Part shown: piece by piece, positions 5,480 to 6,720 of the stretch | Numbering within the stretch: position 1 is the stretch's first letter | Layout of the letters: each line of letters starts with the position of its first letter | Source: Nitrospirales bacterium | GTDB lineage: Bacteria > Nitrospirota > Nitrospiria > Nitrospirales > UBA2166 | Assembly (NCBI GenBank): GCA_029261375.1 | Contig: JAJDBL010000239.1 | Span: 1-6,720 of the forward strand | DNA: 6,720 bases | Direction of reading: 5' to 3' | Program-made: the position numbers and the translations under genes | The notes under the pieces: model-generated | What the model saw: the letters and a program-made list of their open reading frames with translations, nothing else | What the model was told of the DNA's origin: nothing | Database searches by the model: none

Positions 5480-6720
5480 TCATGCTTTGATGAGCTCGGG
5501 ACTTGCAGTACACGATGTCGCCATACTGCATCCAATTTCCGTTGCGAGGAGAGGGGCGAGGACCTCATGCGCAGGGAGGGATACGTAGACGTCCTCGCCC
5601 TCCAACTTGACGGGAAATACTTCCACTGAGTAATCACCGCCGCCAAGACATTCCCCCGATTTCAGCGAGAAGTTTTTCTTATGTAGTGGACAGGCAACCT
5701 TTGGGGTGCCCTCGATATCCCCAATAATTCCACGGGACAACACAAACGCCTTTTTATGGGGACACATGTTTTGAGACGCATACCATTCGCCCCGGCTGGA
5801 AAAATTAAAGACGGCGATCTGAACATCTCCGTACTTAATGGTTGCGCCGCCATCGTTGGGAAAATCAGCCACGGTGCCGACTTTAACCCATGAAGGTTCT
5901 GATGATTTTTCGATGGGAAGCGATCGTGCTTTCAGCGTGTGAAACTGTTCAATGGAGATCGACTCGCTCGGCCAATCTGCGGGACGCTGCTGACCGCGTT
6001 CCGAAATGATTGCAATGATGGGTTCGGTTTCCTCAGTATTGACGAACTGACGAAAGAGCTTCCGTTTTTCAGGATCGTTAACGGTTTCCGTCCATTCGCA
6101 TTTATAGGAATCAACCAAGTATTGCATGCGTGTTTCCAACTCGATGCAAATGCCAAGTTTGTCTTCGATGATGACATCTTTGAGATGCTCGATCCCGCCC
6201 TCAAGCTTATCGATCCAGACTGCGGTTCGCGTGAGCTTGTCCGCTGTCATGATGTAGTACATCAAGAACCGATCGATATATCTGATCGCGGTGTCTTCGT
6301 CGATGTCGGTGGCTAACAACTCTGCGTGTCGCGGCTTGGCGCCACCGTTCCCCGCGACGTAGAGGTTATAGCCATTTTCGGTTGCCACGAGTCCAAAGTC
6401 TTTGCTTTGGGCTTCCGCGCATTCGCGAATGCACCCTGAGACAGCACTCTTGATTTTGTGAGGTGCGCGCACACCCTTATATCGGTTCTCCAGCTTGACA
6501 GCGAACGCAACCGAATCTTGCACGCCGTACCGACACCAACTGGTTCCAACACAACTTTTGATTGTCCGTAGGGCTTTCCCATAGGCGTGGCCGCTCTCGA
6601 AGCCCGCATCAACGAGTTTCTCCCAGATATCAGGCAGGTCTTGCATCTGTGCGCCGAAGAGGTCGATACGTTGTCCACCCGTGATTTTGGAGTAGAGCCC
6701 ATATTCTTTGGCGGTCTCCC
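5480..6720 (-). CDS. nirB: Assimilatory nitrite reductase NirB (siroheme part) fused to a NirD-type Rieske domain; N-terminus outside window
   Basis: The frame is open to the right edge, so about 412 C-terminal residues are seen. They start at ETAKEYGLYSKITGGQR, a NirB signature. The siroheme/4Fe-4S ligands are all present: SCVGTSWC (Cys-X5-Cys, 6553-6533) and GCIREC (Cys-X3-Cys, 6433-6419), with ENRYKG, IKSAVSG and NGGAKPRHAELLATD as further NirB motifs. After a connecting region with VDSYKCEWTETV, a Rieske-like domain follows (from SWVKVG near 5893), with CPH (5764-5756) and CPLH (5692-5681) as [2Fe-2S] ligands. Rieske-like NirD is normally a separate small subunit. A tail of about 30 residues follows the Rieske domain and includes two cysteines. 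The enzyme reduces nitrite to ammonium in the cytoplasm, normally with NAD(P)H through an N-terminal flavin domain that is off the window. It would act after the nitrate reductase at the left edge, although the two are on opposite strands and 2.8 kb apart. Confidence 0.92.
   Translation of the reverse strand, partial: ETAKEYGLYSKITGGQRIDLFGAQMQDLPDIWEKLVDAGFESGHAYGKALRTIKSCVGTSWCRYGVQDSVAFAVKLENRYKGVRAPHKIKSAVSGCIRECAEAQSKDFGLVATENGYNLYVAGNGGAKPRHAELLATDIDEDTAIRYIDRFLMYYIMTADKLTRTAVWIDKLEGGIEHLKDVIIEDKLGICIELETRMQYLVDSYKCEWTETVNDPEKRKLFRQFVNTEETEPIIAIISERGQQRPADWPSESISIEQFHTLKARSLPIEKSSEPSWVKVGTVADFPNDGGATIKYGDVQIAVFNFSSRGEWYASQNMCPHKKAFVLSRGIIGDIEGTPKVACPLHKKNFSLKSGECLGGGDYSVEVFPVKLEGEDVYVSLPAHEVLAPLLATEIGCSMATSCTASPELIKA

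Noticed and set aside
5939..6316. 125-codon forward ORF inside the nitrite reductase gene
   Set aside because: Antisense shadow of the strongly supported NirB frame, with no recognisable domain.

Overview
The window reads as a bacterial nitrate-assimilation locus with an unrelated regulator/oxidoreductase module and a few small genes set between its two halves. The organism cannot be named from sequence alone. Gene density, strong GGAGG-type ribosome binding sites and moderate GC indicate a Gram-negative-type bacterium, and the lipoprotein and respiratory-type membrane anchor fit this. A Nitrospira-like or other metabolically versatile environmental lineage is possible, but that is a low-confidence impression.

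Left part (1-2695, + strand): the last ~253 residues of a NasA/NarB-type molybdopterin nitrate reductase run in from the left edge. They overlap by 4 bases (GTGA) a 644-residue fusion of a DmsB-like four-cluster ferredoxin domain and a DmsC-like eight-helix quinol anchor. Together they look like a quinol-fed nitrate reductase, in place of the usual ferredoxin- or NADH-fed assimilatory enzyme. Charge distribution puts the Fe-S domain in the cytoplasm.

Middle part (2696-5298): a 163-base gap with a possible promoter leads to a small Ser/Gly-rich lipoprotein (2859-3401, +). A convergent 143-base gap follows, with only weak hairpins. Next comes an HxlR-family regulator on the - strand (3545-3946 at most), divergent from a classical short-chain dehydrogenase/reductase (3999-4766) and a DUF4242-type 90-residue protein (4816-5088). 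The divergent promoter region carries a TATGAT -10 box and a dyad made of clustered GTAC elements, which is a good operator candidate. A 56-residue two-helix membrane protein (5128-5298, -) is convergent with the DUF4242 gene.

Right part (5480-6720, - strand): the C-terminal ~412 residues of a NirB-type siroheme nitrite reductase fused to a NirD-type Rieske domain; its start lies beyond the right edge. The 181-base gap between it and the small membrane gene holds a hairpin and a candidate promoter.

How the genes fit together: nitrate is reduced to nitrite by the molybdoenzyme, with electrons from the quinol pool through the fused Fe-S/anchor subunit. Nitrite is then reduced to ammonium by the NirB-NirD fusion. 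The central HxlR/SDR/DUF4242 module looks like a self-contained, electrophile- or redox-responsive detoxification unit whose link to nitrogen metabolism, if any, is not shown by the sequence.
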